Shown here one piece after another: positions 1 through 7,217 of a stretch of DNA of 20,976 bases (positions are counted from its first letter, which is position 1; every line of letters starts with the position of its first letter). A program made the translations under genes and the position numbers. The DNA is from an uncultured Flavobacteriaceae bacterium (GTDB taxonomy: Bacteria; Bacteroidota; Bacteroidia; Flavobacteriales; Flavobacteriaceae), in the NCBI GenBank assembly GCA_913031655.1, contig CAJWFY010000010.1, positions 1 to 20,976 of the forward strand, written 5' to 3'. The notes beneath the pieces are model-generated. The model saw only the letters and a list, made by a program, of their open reading frames with translations, did no database searches and was not told where the DNA came from.

Positions 1-1459
1 GATTATATTTAAGGTGAAAACTGGGGGCATAAATAAATCCATGTTCATTAAAATGATCTACTCTAAGTCCTCCAATTAAAGATATTTTTTCAGAGGGTTT
101 GTATTGATTTTGAATTAATAATCCAGGAATTAATTGATTTGAATTCTTATTGATAATTGTACCATTAACAACAGACTGCGTGGCTATGGTATTGTCATCG
201 TATAAGTTATTTTTAATAGAAGCCCCAAATAATAAATCATGATTTCCATAATTCCTGTCTAAAGTGAATTGTGAAAAAAAAATATCTTGATTAGCCTGGT
301 AATAATCAGATCCATAATAGCTGTTTTGATCATGCTTTGAGTAAGAATAATTTACCTCAAATCCATCGGTGAAAGCAAATTCATATTTACCAAATAATTC
401 AAAGCGATTTGTGTAAATACTTTCCCCATAAATCTTGTTATCTCCCCTGATTTTTTTATAATTATTATTAATTAAATATTCTTTTACTCCATTTCTTCTG
501 TCTTCAAAATAGTATCTGGCTGAGATAATAAATTCCTTTTTAGATTCTCTATGAATATTCCATTTGTTAAAAATTGAAAATCGGCTTAGATTAACATCAT
601 CTCCAAAACCATCATTATTATAATCATCATAGTCACTTTTTCGATCCCAATTCACTCCAAAATAACCATATGATTTTCCAATATTAGGAGTTAAAGCCAA
701 ATTCATAAAGCTCTCTTTATGTGAGGTGCCTTGAACATCTAAAGAAAGAAAAGGTTGATCTTTAGGGTTCTTGGTTATGATATTAATTACACCAGCAACT
801 GCTTCAGAACCATACAAAGTACTGCTTGGTCCTTTGACAATTTCTAATCTGTCTATTATCATATTTGGTATTCCATTAAGTCCATATACTGATGCTAAGT
901 TTCCATACATAGGAATACCATCTAATAAAACCGAAGTATAAGGACCTTCTAAGCCGTTTATGCTTATTGAATTTGTATAACAAACTCCACAGGCTATTAC
1001 TTCTTGGGCTCCATTAACAAGTTGAACTATATCAGTGATATTTGCTCCTCCAGAGGGTAGGAATGAATTTATTTTTTTACTAGTTATTACATTAACCTTA
1101 ACTGCGGATTGTGTTACGTACTCATCTTTTAAAGTTCCTGTAACCACCACTTCGTTCAAGCCGTTTATATCTTCCTCTAAAAATATAAGTAAATTTTTTA
1201 AGTCAAAAGAAGAGTTTTTCAATGAAATTTTTCGTGAAATATGACCTAAAAATGAAACAAACAGTGTTTTATGAACAGAAAGGTCTAGTTCTAAACTAAA
1301 CTCCCCGTTTTCATCTGCAATTATCCCCAAATCAGAATCTAGTACACTAACACTAGCATAACTTAAAACTCCATCTTCTGAACTTACAGAGCCTTTGATT
1401 TCTACAACTTGAGAATAAGTGTATATGGGAATTAAAAATAAAAAAATAAAAAATTTCAT
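1..1459 (-). CDS. TonB-dependent outer-membrane receptor, 3' end outside window
   Basis: The frame is open from an ATG at 1459-1457 to the left edge, giving 486 codons; the C-terminal part of the barrel is missing. Residues 1-16 are a signal peptide (MKFFIFLFLIPIYTYS, then Q). Residues about 18-97 form a carboxypeptidase-regulatory-like domain (ADENGEFSLEL, VSFLGH). A TonB-box-like NEVVVTG lies at 102-108. The plug spans about 115-230 with the hallmarks LLDGIPMYG, VKGPSSTLYGSEAVAGVINIITK-type residues, and the start of a beta barrel follows. The plug carries a CxxC pair (C157, C160; ACGVCYTNS). The protein should take up a scarce ligand across the outer membrane using TonB energy. The substrate cannot be read from the sequence. 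It follows a ZIP gene by 27 bp and is last in the operon behind a DtxR/MntR-like repressor, so a metal or metal complex is the best inference. The family is certain; the substrate is a guess. Confidence 0.95.
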   Translation of the reverse strand, partial: MKFFIFLFLIPIYTYSQVVEIKGSVSSEDGVLSYASVSVLDSDLGIIADENGEFSLELDLSVHKTLFVSFLGHISRKISLKNSSFDLKNLLIFLEEDINGLNEVVVTGTLKDEYVTQSAVKVNVITSKKINSFLPSGGANITDIVQLVNGAQEVIACGVCYTNSISINGLEGPYTSVLLDGIPMYGNLASVYGLNGIPNMIIDRLEIVKGPSSTLYGSEAVAGVINIITKNPKDQPFLSLDVQGTSHKESFMNLALTPNIGKSYGYFGVNWDRKSDYDDYNNDGFGDDVNLSRFSIFNKWNIHRESKKEFIISARYYFEDRRNGVKEYLINNNYKKIRGDNKIYGESIYTNRFELFGKYEFAFTDGFEVNYSYSKHDQNSYYGSDYYQANQDIFFSQFTLDRNYGNHDLLFGASIKNNLYDDNTIATQSVVNGTIINKNSNQLIPGLLIQNQYKPSEKISLIGGLRVDHFNEHGFIYAPSFHLKYN

Positions 1460-1486
1460 AAAAATTAAATAAAAAGATTGATAATA

Positions 1487-2305
1487 CTATCCAAGAGCTA
1501 CATCTAATACCATCATTACTATAAACCCTCCAATAAAGCCAAGTGTGGCTATATCGGTATTATTATCTTGTTGGGTTTCGGGAATTACTTCTTCAACAAC
1601 AACAAAAATCATTGCACCTGCTGCAAAGGCTAATGCATATGGCAATATGGGAGTGAAAAAAGTAACAGCAACCGCTCCAATAACAGCTGCTATAGGCTCC
1701 ACAATTGCAGATGCCTGACCGTACATAAAGCTTTTTCTTCGGCTCATTCCTTGTCTTCTTAAGGGCATTGAAACAGCTATTCCCTCGGGGAAATTTTGTA
1801 TTCCGATTCCAATAGCTAAAACTACTGCCCCAGCAATAGATGCCTCAGGTAATCCTGCTGCTACCCCTCCAAATAAAACTCCAATAGCCAAGCCTTCAGG
1901 AATATTATGTAATGTTATTGCTAATACCAGTAAGGTAGTTCGATGCCATGGTGTTTTTATTCCTTCAGCTTCTTTAAAATTAATATGGATATGAGGGAGT
2001 ACTTTATCTAATGCAAAAATAAATAAAGCTCCAAGTCCAAATCCTACTGCAGCAGGAATAACTTTAACAAAACCCTCACCCTCACTCATTTCTATTCCAG
2101 GAGCTAACAAACTCCAAAAACTTGCAGCAACCATAACACCCCCAGTAAAGCCTAGCATTCCATCTAGAAATACCCTGTTCATCTCTTTAAAAAAGAACAC
2201 AAACGAAGCTCCAAAAGCCGTTAAACCCCATGTGAAAAGTGTGGCATACAAAGCTCCTAAAACTGGATCTGTATTTTCAAAAAACGTAAGAATTTGTTCG
2301 TACAT
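1487..2305 (-). CDS. ZIP family divalent metal transporter, GufA-like
   Basis: This is a 272-aa inner-membrane protein with about eight hydrophobic segments. The two ZIP metal-site motifs are present: HNIPEG at 133-138 (TM4) and QNFPEG at 170-175 (TM5). A conserved EP (203-204) and the VVEEVIPE stretch (236-243) also fit. The Gln in place of His in the second motif is typical of the bacterial GufA branch rather than of E. coli ZupT, as I recall the families. ZIP proteins move Zn, Mn or Fe into the cytoplasm; selectivity cannot be read here. It starts 2 bp after the stop of the upstream DtxR/MntR-type repressor gene and is followed 27 bp later by a TonB receptor. Co-transcription and metal-repressed expression are therefore likely. 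It would be the inner-membrane partner of the receptor. Confidence 0.95.
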   Translation of the reverse strand: MYEQILTFFENTDPVLGALYATLFTWGLTAFGASFVFFFKEMNRVFLDGMLGFTGGVMVAASFWSLLAPGIEMSEGEGFVKVIPAAVGFGLGALFIFALDKVLPHIHINFKEAEGIKTPWHRTTLLVLAITLHNIPEGLAIGVLFGGVAAGLPEASIAGAVVLAIGIGIQNFPEGIAVSMPLRRQGMSRRKSFMYGQASAIVEPIAAVIGAVAVTFFTPILPYALAFAAGAMIFVVVEEVIPETQQDNNTDIATLGFIGGFIVMMVLDVALG

Positions 2306-2307
2306 AA

Positions 2308-2964
2308 TTATAATTTAGTTACGTAAATATTAGCTGCTGATTTAACAGAAATACTCAAGTTAGTTTCAACTAATCCTATATGAATTGACTCATCGAACTC
2401 CTCTTTATGAATAACTTTAATATTAGATCCTAAAGAAATTTCTCTTTTATCAAGATATTTTAAAAAAGTAGAGGAGGAGTCTTTAACTCCAATGAATTTT
2501 CCAGTTTCACCTATTAAAAGGTCTGAAAGCACAAGTTTAGCAGTGTATTTAATAAATCCTGCAGGATTAGGTATTGGATCACCATGAGGATCTTTAGTTG
2601 GATAATCTAAAAATTTATCTAACTCATTAGTTAGTTTTTCAGATTTAATGTGTTCTAATTGTTCAGCTATATCGTGAACTTCGTCCCATTTAAAATTTAG
2701 TTTTTCAACCAAAAAAACTTCCCAAAGCCTGTGTTTTCTAATTACACTTAAAGCTGTTTTTCTGCCAAAATCTGTCAATAATACTCCTTGATACTTTTTA
2801 TATACGACCAAGTCCTTTTCTGATAATTTTTTTAACATCTCTGTTACCGAGGGAGCTTTAGAATTCATCTTTGAAGCAATAGAATTTGTACTAACTCCAC
2901 TTTCATTATTTACTGAAAGATGAAAAATAGCTTTCAAATGATTCTCTTCTGAATATGATAACAT
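2308..2964 (-). CDS. DtxR/MntR family metal-dependent transcriptional repressor
   Basis: The 218-aa protein has the DtxR layout: a winged HTH (about 1-70; SVTEMLKKLSEKDLV is the recognition region), a dimerisation and metal-binding domain (about 71-140) and a C-terminal FeoA/SH3-like domain (about 155-216). The metal ligands align with the family: H78, E82, H97, E101, E104 and H105 in KHRLWE and VHDIAEQLEH. At the position of DtxR Cys102 there is Glu101, as in Mn-responsive MntR (Glu99 in B. subtilis). The position of DtxR Met10/MntR Asp8 is Asn8. By family knowledge this favours Mn over Fe, but the C-terminal domain is a feature of the DtxR/IdeR-like branch. It is first in an operon with a ZIP transporter and a TonB receptor. 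A palindrome just upstream is the likely autoregulatory operator. Metal identity is inferred. Confidence 0.93.
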   Translation of the reverse strand: MLSYSEENHLKAIFHLSVNNESGVSTNSIASKMNSKAPSVTEMLKKLSEKDLVVYKKYQGVLLTDFGRKTALSVIRKHRLWEVFLVEKLNFKWDEVHDIAEQLEHIKSEKLTNELDKFLDYPTKDPHGDPIPNPAGFIKYTAKLVLSDLLIGETGKFIGVKDSSSTFLKYLDKREISLGSNIKVIHKEEFDESIHIGLVETNLSISVKSAANIYVTKL

Positions 2965-2969
2965 GTGTG

Positions 2970-2977
2970 CAAATATA
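2970..2977 (-). promoter_or_regulatory. Bacteroidetes -7 promoter element of the metal-uptake operon
   Basis: On the minus strand this reads TATATTTG, an exact match to TAnnTTTG. No TTG is seen at the -33 position. Its downstream edge is only 5 bp from the ATG of the repressor gene (2964-2962). Transcription from it would start at or next to the start codon, giving a leaderless or nearly leaderless mRNA. The match is seen; its use is inferred. Confidence 0.6.
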
Positions 2978-3005
2978 TTAATTTTTGTGAAAATAAAAAA
3001 ATTAA

Positions 3006-3021
3006 TTTAGTCTAGCCTAAA
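3006..3021. promoter_or_regulatory. Candidate DtxR/MntR-type operator palindrome
   Basis: The site reads TTTAGTCTAGCCTAAA. It is a 16-bp palindrome with seven of eight base pairs matching (mismatch at 3011/3016). It resembles the TTAGG-nTAG-nCTAA core of DtxR-family boxes. It lies 28 bp upstream of the -7 element of the repressor-ZIP-receptor operon, across the -33 to -45 region, where a bound repressor would block transcription. It also falls just behind the stop codon of the prenyl synthase gene. The palindrome is seen; the binding protein is inferred from the neighbour. Confidence 0.7.
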
Positions 3022-3029
3022 AATTTAGG

Positions 3030-4004
3030 TTACAACTTACGATTCATTAATTCTCTCGAGAAAACTCTAAATTCTTCCTTTTGAGATTCTTCAATGCTTA
3101 AATCATCAATATATTTTATTGCGCTATTAGTGTAGTCTTCTACTAATTTTGAAGTCCTAACATCTGCCTTAGTTTCTCTAAATAATGAGGTAACTTTTGA
3201 GATTTTTAACTCAGAACTTATTTTTTTTGTTCCAAATAACTTTTCTAATTCTTCAGTTTGAGTTTTAGTTGCATTAGATTTTGTCATATGAAAAAGAACT
3301 GTTTTTTTATTTTCTAATATGTCTCCACCAATTTTTTTTCCTACCAAATCGTAGTCTCCAAAAACATCCAGTAAATCATCTTGCAATTGAAAAGCTAAAC
3401 CAAGATTAATTCCAAAATTGTAAATGCGTTCTTGATCTTTATCACTTGCATTAGCTACTATAGCCCCCATTTGTAAAGCAGCTCCAACTAAAACTGCAGT
3501 TTTGAGTCGTATCATCTCCAAATATTGATTAAAATCTATATTTGATTTAGTTTCAAAGTCTATGTCATATTGCTGACCCTCACAAACTTCTAAGGCCGTT
3601 TTATTAAGTAATTTATTTAAATTAAAATAAGTCTTGAAATCATATGATTCTAATAGTTTATATGAGTAAATTAACATGGCATCTCCAGAAAGAATGGCTC
3701 TATTAGTATCCCATTTAATATGCACAGTTTGTTTACCTCTTCTTGTTAATGCAGAATCCATAATATCATCGTGCATCAAAGTAAAGTTATGAAAACACTC
3801 TAAGGATAAGCCAGCATTTATAGCTTCTTTAGGGTCTAATCCAAATGAATTGCAAGACATTAAAGTCAAAACAGGTCTGATTCTTTTTCCTTCTAAATCT
3901 AAAATATACTTTATTGGATCATAAAGAGTTTTAGGGTTATTAGAAAAATAAAGCCCCTTTAATCCAGTATTTATTAAATCGGCATAGAATTTGATAGATT
4001 TCAC
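3030..4004 (-). CDS. Polyprenyl (FPP/GGPP-type) diphosphate synthase
   Basis: This 324-aa trans-isoprenyl diphosphate synthase condenses IPP with allylic diphosphates. GKRIRP (39-44) binds IPP. The first aspartate-rich motif is DDIMD (79-83) and the second is DDLLD (209-213), both complete for Mg-diphosphate binding. LTRRG follows the first motif as usual. The residue five positions before the first motif is Phe74, with Phe71 at minus eight. Bulky aromatics there normally stop elongation at C15-C20, so FPP or GGPP is more likely than a long quinone side chain. The motif lacks the two-residue insertion of typical bacterial FPP synthases. The start is GTG (4004-4002); no in-frame ATG fits upstream. 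It is divergent from the TetR-RND operon across 116 bp and stands upstream of, but probably separate from, the metal operon. Exact product length is uncertain. Confidence 0.9.
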   Translation of the reverse strand: MKSIKFYADLINTGLKGLYFSNNPKTLYDPIKYILDLEGKRIRPVLTLMSCNSFGLDPKEAINAGLSLECFHNFTLMHDDIMDSALTRRGKQTVHIKWDTNRAILSGDAMLIYSYKLLESYDFKTYFNLNKLLNKTALEVCEGQQYDIDFETKSNIDFNQYLEMIRLKTAVLVGAALQMGAIVANASDKDQERIYNFGINLGLAFQLQDDLLDVFGDYDLVGKKIGGDILENKKTVLFHMTKSNATKTQTEELEKLFGTKKISSELKISKVTSLFRETKADVRTSKLVEDYTNSAIKYIDDLSIEESQKEEFRVFSRELMNRKL

Positions 4005-4062
4005 AAAATATATTTTAAGTAAAAATACATTAAATAAAGTATCATTTAATTTTAAAAACTTT

Positions 4063-4090
4063 GGAAACTATTTGCGTATTATTAGTTTCC
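4063..4090. promoter_or_regulatory. Candidate TetR operator: 8-bp inverted repeat, 12-bp spacer
   Basis: The arms are GGAAACTA (4063-4070) and TAGTTTCC (4083-4090), perfect complements with a 12-bp spacer, 28 bp in all. The -33 TTG (4072-4074) is inside the spacer and the -7 element begins 4 bp after the right arm. A bound dimer would cover the promoter of the adjacent tetR-RND operon. A 28-bp span is within the range known for TetR-family operators such as that of QacR. The protein assignment is inferred from position. Confidence 0.65.
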
Positions 4091-4102
4091 TGCTTATATT
4101 TG
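4072..4102 (+). promoter_or_regulatory. Bacteroidetes-type promoter of the tetR-RND operon
   Basis: A -33 TTG (4072-4074) and a -7 TATATTTG (4095-4102) are 20 bp apart, the consensus spacing for the primary sigma factor of Bacteroidetes. The start of transcription should fall near 4107-4110, leaving a leader of about a dozen nucleotides before the TTG start at 4121. This is the best promoter match in the window. Confidence 0.75.
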
Positions 4103-4120
4103 CGCTCCAAAAAATAAAGT

Positions 4121-4717
4121 TTGAAAGAATTAATTTTAGAAAAAACCAGGGAGCTTTTCTTGACCATTGGATTTAAAAGCGTGACAATGGATCAAATTGC
4201 CAATGCAATGGGGATCTCTAAGAAAACGATTTATAATTTTTTTGAAAACAAAACTGAGCTTGTAAAAGCGGTGACCAGCTATATGTTTAATAGTATTACC
4301 AAAGGAATCACTGAAATTAAAAAAACATCTGACAATCCAATTAGTGAAATATATGATGTTAATCTGTTTTTAATAAAGTATTTAAAAAAAGAAAGTGTTT
4401 CTCCCCTGTATCAGTTAGAAAAATATTACCCTTTAATTCATAAAGAAATTAATAAAAAACAATTTGACTTTATTACAAAATCAACAACAGGATCTCTTAA
4501 AAGTGGCATTAAACTTGGTTTATTTAGAATGGATATAAAAATAGACTTTATCTCTAGACTCTATTTTAAAGGTATGATTGGAATTAGAGATCTCGACACC
4601 TTTCCTACAAAATTATATGATCCTGTAAAGCTGAAAATTGATTTTATTGAATATCACTTAAGAGCTATAGTTACTGAAAAAGGGTTGAAAAAATTAAATC
4701 ATTTTATTAATAAATAA
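4121..4717 (+). CDS. TetR/AcrR family transcriptional repressor of the RND operon
   Basis: The 198-aa protein has a TetR N-terminal HTH at about residues 5-50: KTRELFLTIGFKSVTMDQIA, then GISKKTIYNFFENKTELV. The rest is an all-helical, divergent ligand-binding and dimerisation domain with no recognisable inducer pocket. The start is TTG at 4121-4123. An in-frame stop (4115-4117) lies two codons upstream, and the next Met (residue 23) would remove helix 1, so TTG is needed. Its stop overlaps the ATG of the tolC-like gene by one base (TAATG), so the two are translationally linked. The promoter in front carries a perfect inverted repeat, which suggests autoregulation and control of the whole exporter. 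The inducer is unknown. Confidence 0.92.
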   Translation: MKELILEKTRELFLTIGFKSVTMDQIANAMGISKKTIYNFFENKTELVKAVTSYMFNSITKGITEIKKTSDNPISEIYDVNLFLIKYLKKESVSPLYQLEKYYPLIHKEINKKQFDFITKSTTGSLKSGIKLGLFRMDIKIDFISRLYFKGMIGIRDLDTFPTKLYDPVKLKIDFIEYHLRAIVTEKGLKKLNHFINK

Positions 4718-6045
4718 TGAAGAAAACAGGACTACTTATATTTCTAATCTTATACTCCTTTAGTTTAAAAAGTCAAGATTCATTTACATTAAATGAGGCA
4801 ATTGAGTTTGGATTAATTAATAACAGCATTTCAAAAAATGCGGCAAACGATATTAAAATTGCTAATGCAAAAAAATGGGAAACAATTGCTACTGGCCTTC
4901 CTCAAATCAATTCTTTTATTGAATATAATAATAACATTAAACAACCTATATCTTTAGTTCCTTCGGAATTTTTTGGGGGAAGTCCTGGTGAATTTACTGA
5001 GTTATCTTTTGGAACAAAACAAACAATTGATGGTTCTGTCACATTATCTCAGCTATTATTTGACGGGTCCTATTCCGTTGGACTGGCATCTATAAAACTT
5101 TATATGGACATTGCATATAAAGTAAAAATAAAAACTGATCAAGAAGTAAAAAAATCAATTATTTCAGCCTATGGAAATGCGCTTGTAAGCCAAGAAAGAG
5201 TTAAATTTTTAGAAAGAAATCTTTCAAATGTCAAAAGTAATTTAGATGAGATCGAAAAAATCTATAACAATGGTCTTACTGAATTAGAAAATGTAGAACA
5301 GCTTAAAATTACTTACGGTTCAATTAAAAATTCACTTGACTATTCTGCTAAATTGAACAAAACCTCTTTGAATTTATTAAAACTTATTATAGGATACGAT
5401 ATTGAAAAGGAAATAGTTCTAAGTAATAACCTGCAGGATCTAGCTATTAAAAACATACTTGATAATAAATCTATAGAAAATTTTGAAATAGAGAAAAATA
5501 TTGATTATCAAATGGCTTTAAATAATACAAAATCTCAAAAGACTTTGTTAACACTTGAAAAGTCTAAAGCTCTTCCTACTTTAAGAGGATTTATTAAAGG
5601 AGGTTATAATGGCAATAACAATTCATTTAAGTTTTTTAAACCAGACCAAAAGTGGTATGGATACTCTTTCGCTGGAGTTTCAATGTCTGTTCCAATTTTC
5701 AGTTCTCTAAGAAAATCTGCTAAAACTCAACAAGCTAAAATAGAGTTTGAAAAATCAAAAATTGATTTTTCTCAATCTAAAAAGAAAATCATTATTCAGT
5801 TAGACAATGCAAATAGCGAGTACCAATATGCCGTGAATTCATACAACAATGCAGTTGAGAATGTTAAGCTTGCAGAAAAAATTGAAAGAAAAAATCAAAT
5901 TAAATTTTTAGAGGGGTTGATTTCTGGTCTTAATCTAAGACAGGCTCAAATGCAGCTTTACTCTATTCAAAATGAATTACTACAATCAATGCTTGAGGTT
6001 ATAAATAAAAAAACAAACCTTGAGATTATTTTAACTCAGAACTAA
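4717..6045 (+). CDS. TolC-family outer-membrane efflux channel
   Basis: This is a 442-aa outer-membrane factor, the exit duct of a tripartite pump. Residues 1-19 are a signal peptide (MKKTGLLIFLILYSFSLKSQ). The mature start DSFTLNEAIEFGLINN is the usual opening of the first TolC repeat. The two-fold repeat is visible: long coiled-coil helices at about 145-225 and again at about 345-440, each with the alternating charged and Asn/Gln-rich pattern of the periplasmic tunnel. Beta-strand stretches lie near 95-125 and 300-325 (SFAGVSMSVPIF). The ATG overlaps the tetR stop by one base, and the adaptor gene begins 8 bp after its stop, so it is in the operon. Family assignment is firm; the exported substrate is not known. 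Confidence 0.93.
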   Translation: MKKTGLLIFLILYSFSLKSQDSFTLNEAIEFGLINNSISKNAANDIKIANAKKWETIATGLPQINSFIEYNNNIKQPISLVPSEFFGGSPGEFTELSFGTKQTIDGSVTLSQLLFDGSYSVGLASIKLYMDIAYKVKIKTDQEVKKSIISAYGNALVSQERVKFLERNLSNVKSNLDEIEKIYNNGLTELENVEQLKITYGSIKNSLDYSAKLNKTSLNLLKLIIGYDIEKEIVLSNNLQDLAIKNILDNKSIENFEIEKNIDYQMALNNTKSQKTLLTLEKSKALPTLRGFIKGGYNGNNNSFKFFKPDQKWYGYSFAGVSMSVPIFSSLRKSAKTQQAKIEFEKSKIDFSQSKKKIIIQLDNANSEYQYAVNSYNNAVENVKLAEKIERKNQIKFLEGLISGLNLRQAQMQLYSIQNELLQSMLEVINKKTNLEIILTQN

Positions 6046-6053
6046 TTTTTAAA

Positions 6054-7205
6054 ATGAAAAATATATTTACACTATTTCTTGTCATTACACTAATCTCTTG
6101 TGAAGATAATTCAACACTTCAGAGCGTATTAGAATCAAACGATGTAGAAAAAATAAAACTTAAAAGAAAAGAAATTGCAACATCGCAACAAGATTTTTTT
6201 AATAAGCTTCAAATTATAGATAATAAACTGGATGAATTAAATACTAATCCACAATTGCCAATTGTTGAAGTCCTGAAAATTAATTCAGTAGAATTTGATC
6301 ACTACATTCAAGTTCAAGGAAGTGTAAAGTCCGACGAATTAATAAATATTTTTCCTGAATTTTCTGGAATTATTAAAAATATTTATGTTAAAAGTGGAGA
6401 CATTGTAAAAAAAGGACAGCGATTAATAAAAATTGATGATGGGGGGCTAAAAGAACAATTATCTCAGCTTGAAATTGGTTTTGAATTAACTAAAACTACA
6501 TTTGAAAGACAAAAAAGATTATGGGATCAAAATATTGGTAGTGAAATTAAATTTTTAGAATCCAAAACTATGTATGAGTCTCAAAAACAGGGAATCAAAC
6601 AATTAAAAAAACAAATTAAAAAAACTTTAATTGAAGCTCCTTTTAGCGGGACTATAGATAATGTGCTAGCAAAAAAAGGTGAAGTAGTTTACCCAGGAAG
6701 ATCTAATCTAATGATGCTGTTAAATTTAGATAATTTATATATTGAATCCAATGTTCCTGAAAAGTACATCGCTTCAATTAAATCTGGCAATAAAGCCCTT
6801 GTTCACTTTCCGTTATTAGATAAAACTATCTCAACAACAGTTCGTCAATCGGGTAATTACATAAACCCAATTAACAGAACCTTTAAAATAGAATTAAAAA
6901 TTGAAAAAAATAATTTAAATATAAAACCCAATTTAAATTCAAAAGTAAATATCAACGACTACTCCAACAAAGAAGCATTATTGATAAATCAAAATTTCAT
7001 TAGCATTGATAGTAACAACAAAGAGTACGTTTACAAAACGTACAATAAAAACAACAAAACTTATGTGTCTAAAACAACTATCGTCACTGGCAAAAATGAT
7101 GGAGTAAACGTAGAAGTTCTATCAGGCCTAAAGCCTGGTGATAAAATAGTTTCTGAAGGAATTAGAAAATTAGTAGATAACGCACAAGTTCAAATAATCA
7201 ATTAA
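6054..7205 (+). CDS. RND efflux periplasmic adaptor (membrane fusion lipoprotein)
   Basis: The 383-aa adaptor has a lipoprotein signal with lipobox LISC (Cys16), so it should be anchored by lipid at the inner-membrane face of the periplasm. A charged helix or coiled coil at about 28-63 precedes the domains, as is common in Bacteroidetes adaptors. Then come the first half of the barrel-sandwich (about 84-128; GIIKNIYVKSGDIVKKGQ), a helical hairpin (about 130-190), the second half (IEAPFSGTIDNVLAKKGEVV, 193 on), a beta-barrel domain and a membrane-proximal domain ending in VLSGLKPGDKIVSEGIRKL. It bridges the TolC-like channel upstream and the RND pump downstream. The gap to the pump gene is 12 bp. 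Confidence 0.94.
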   Translation: MKNIFTLFLVITLISCEDNSTLQSVLESNDVEKIKLKRKEIATSQQDFFNKLQIIDNKLDELNTNPQLPIVEVLKINSVEFDHYIQVQGSVKSDELINIFPEFSGIIKNIYVKSGDIVKKGQRLIKIDDGGLKEQLSQLEIGFELTKTTFERQKRLWDQNIGSEIKFLESKTMYESQKQGIKQLKKQIKKTLIEAPFSGTIDNVLAKKGEVVYPGRSNLMMLLNLDNLYIESNVPEKYIASIKSGNKALVHFPLLDKTISTTVRQSGNYINPINRTFKIELKIEKNNLNIKPNLNSKVNINDYSNKEALLINQNFISIDSNNKEYVYKTYNKNNKTYVSKTTIVTGKNDGVNVEVLSGLKPGDKIVSEGIRKLVDNAQVQIIN

Positions 7206-7217
7206 AAAAATAAGAAA

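Noticed and set aside
979..990. CGVC in the receptor read as a c-type heme motif
   Set aside because: Heme c attachment needs CxxCH; the next residue is Tyr, so no heme is implied.
1035..1244. 69-codon plus-strand frame
   Set aside because: It lies antisense inside the receptor's plug-coding region, whose minus-strand translation is clearly conserved. It shows no protein features of its own.
3991..4176. Plus-strand frame of 61 codons overlapping the tetR start
   Set aside because: It runs through the divergent promoter region and the tetR HTH in the wrong frame, so it is incompatible with the promoter and operator found there.
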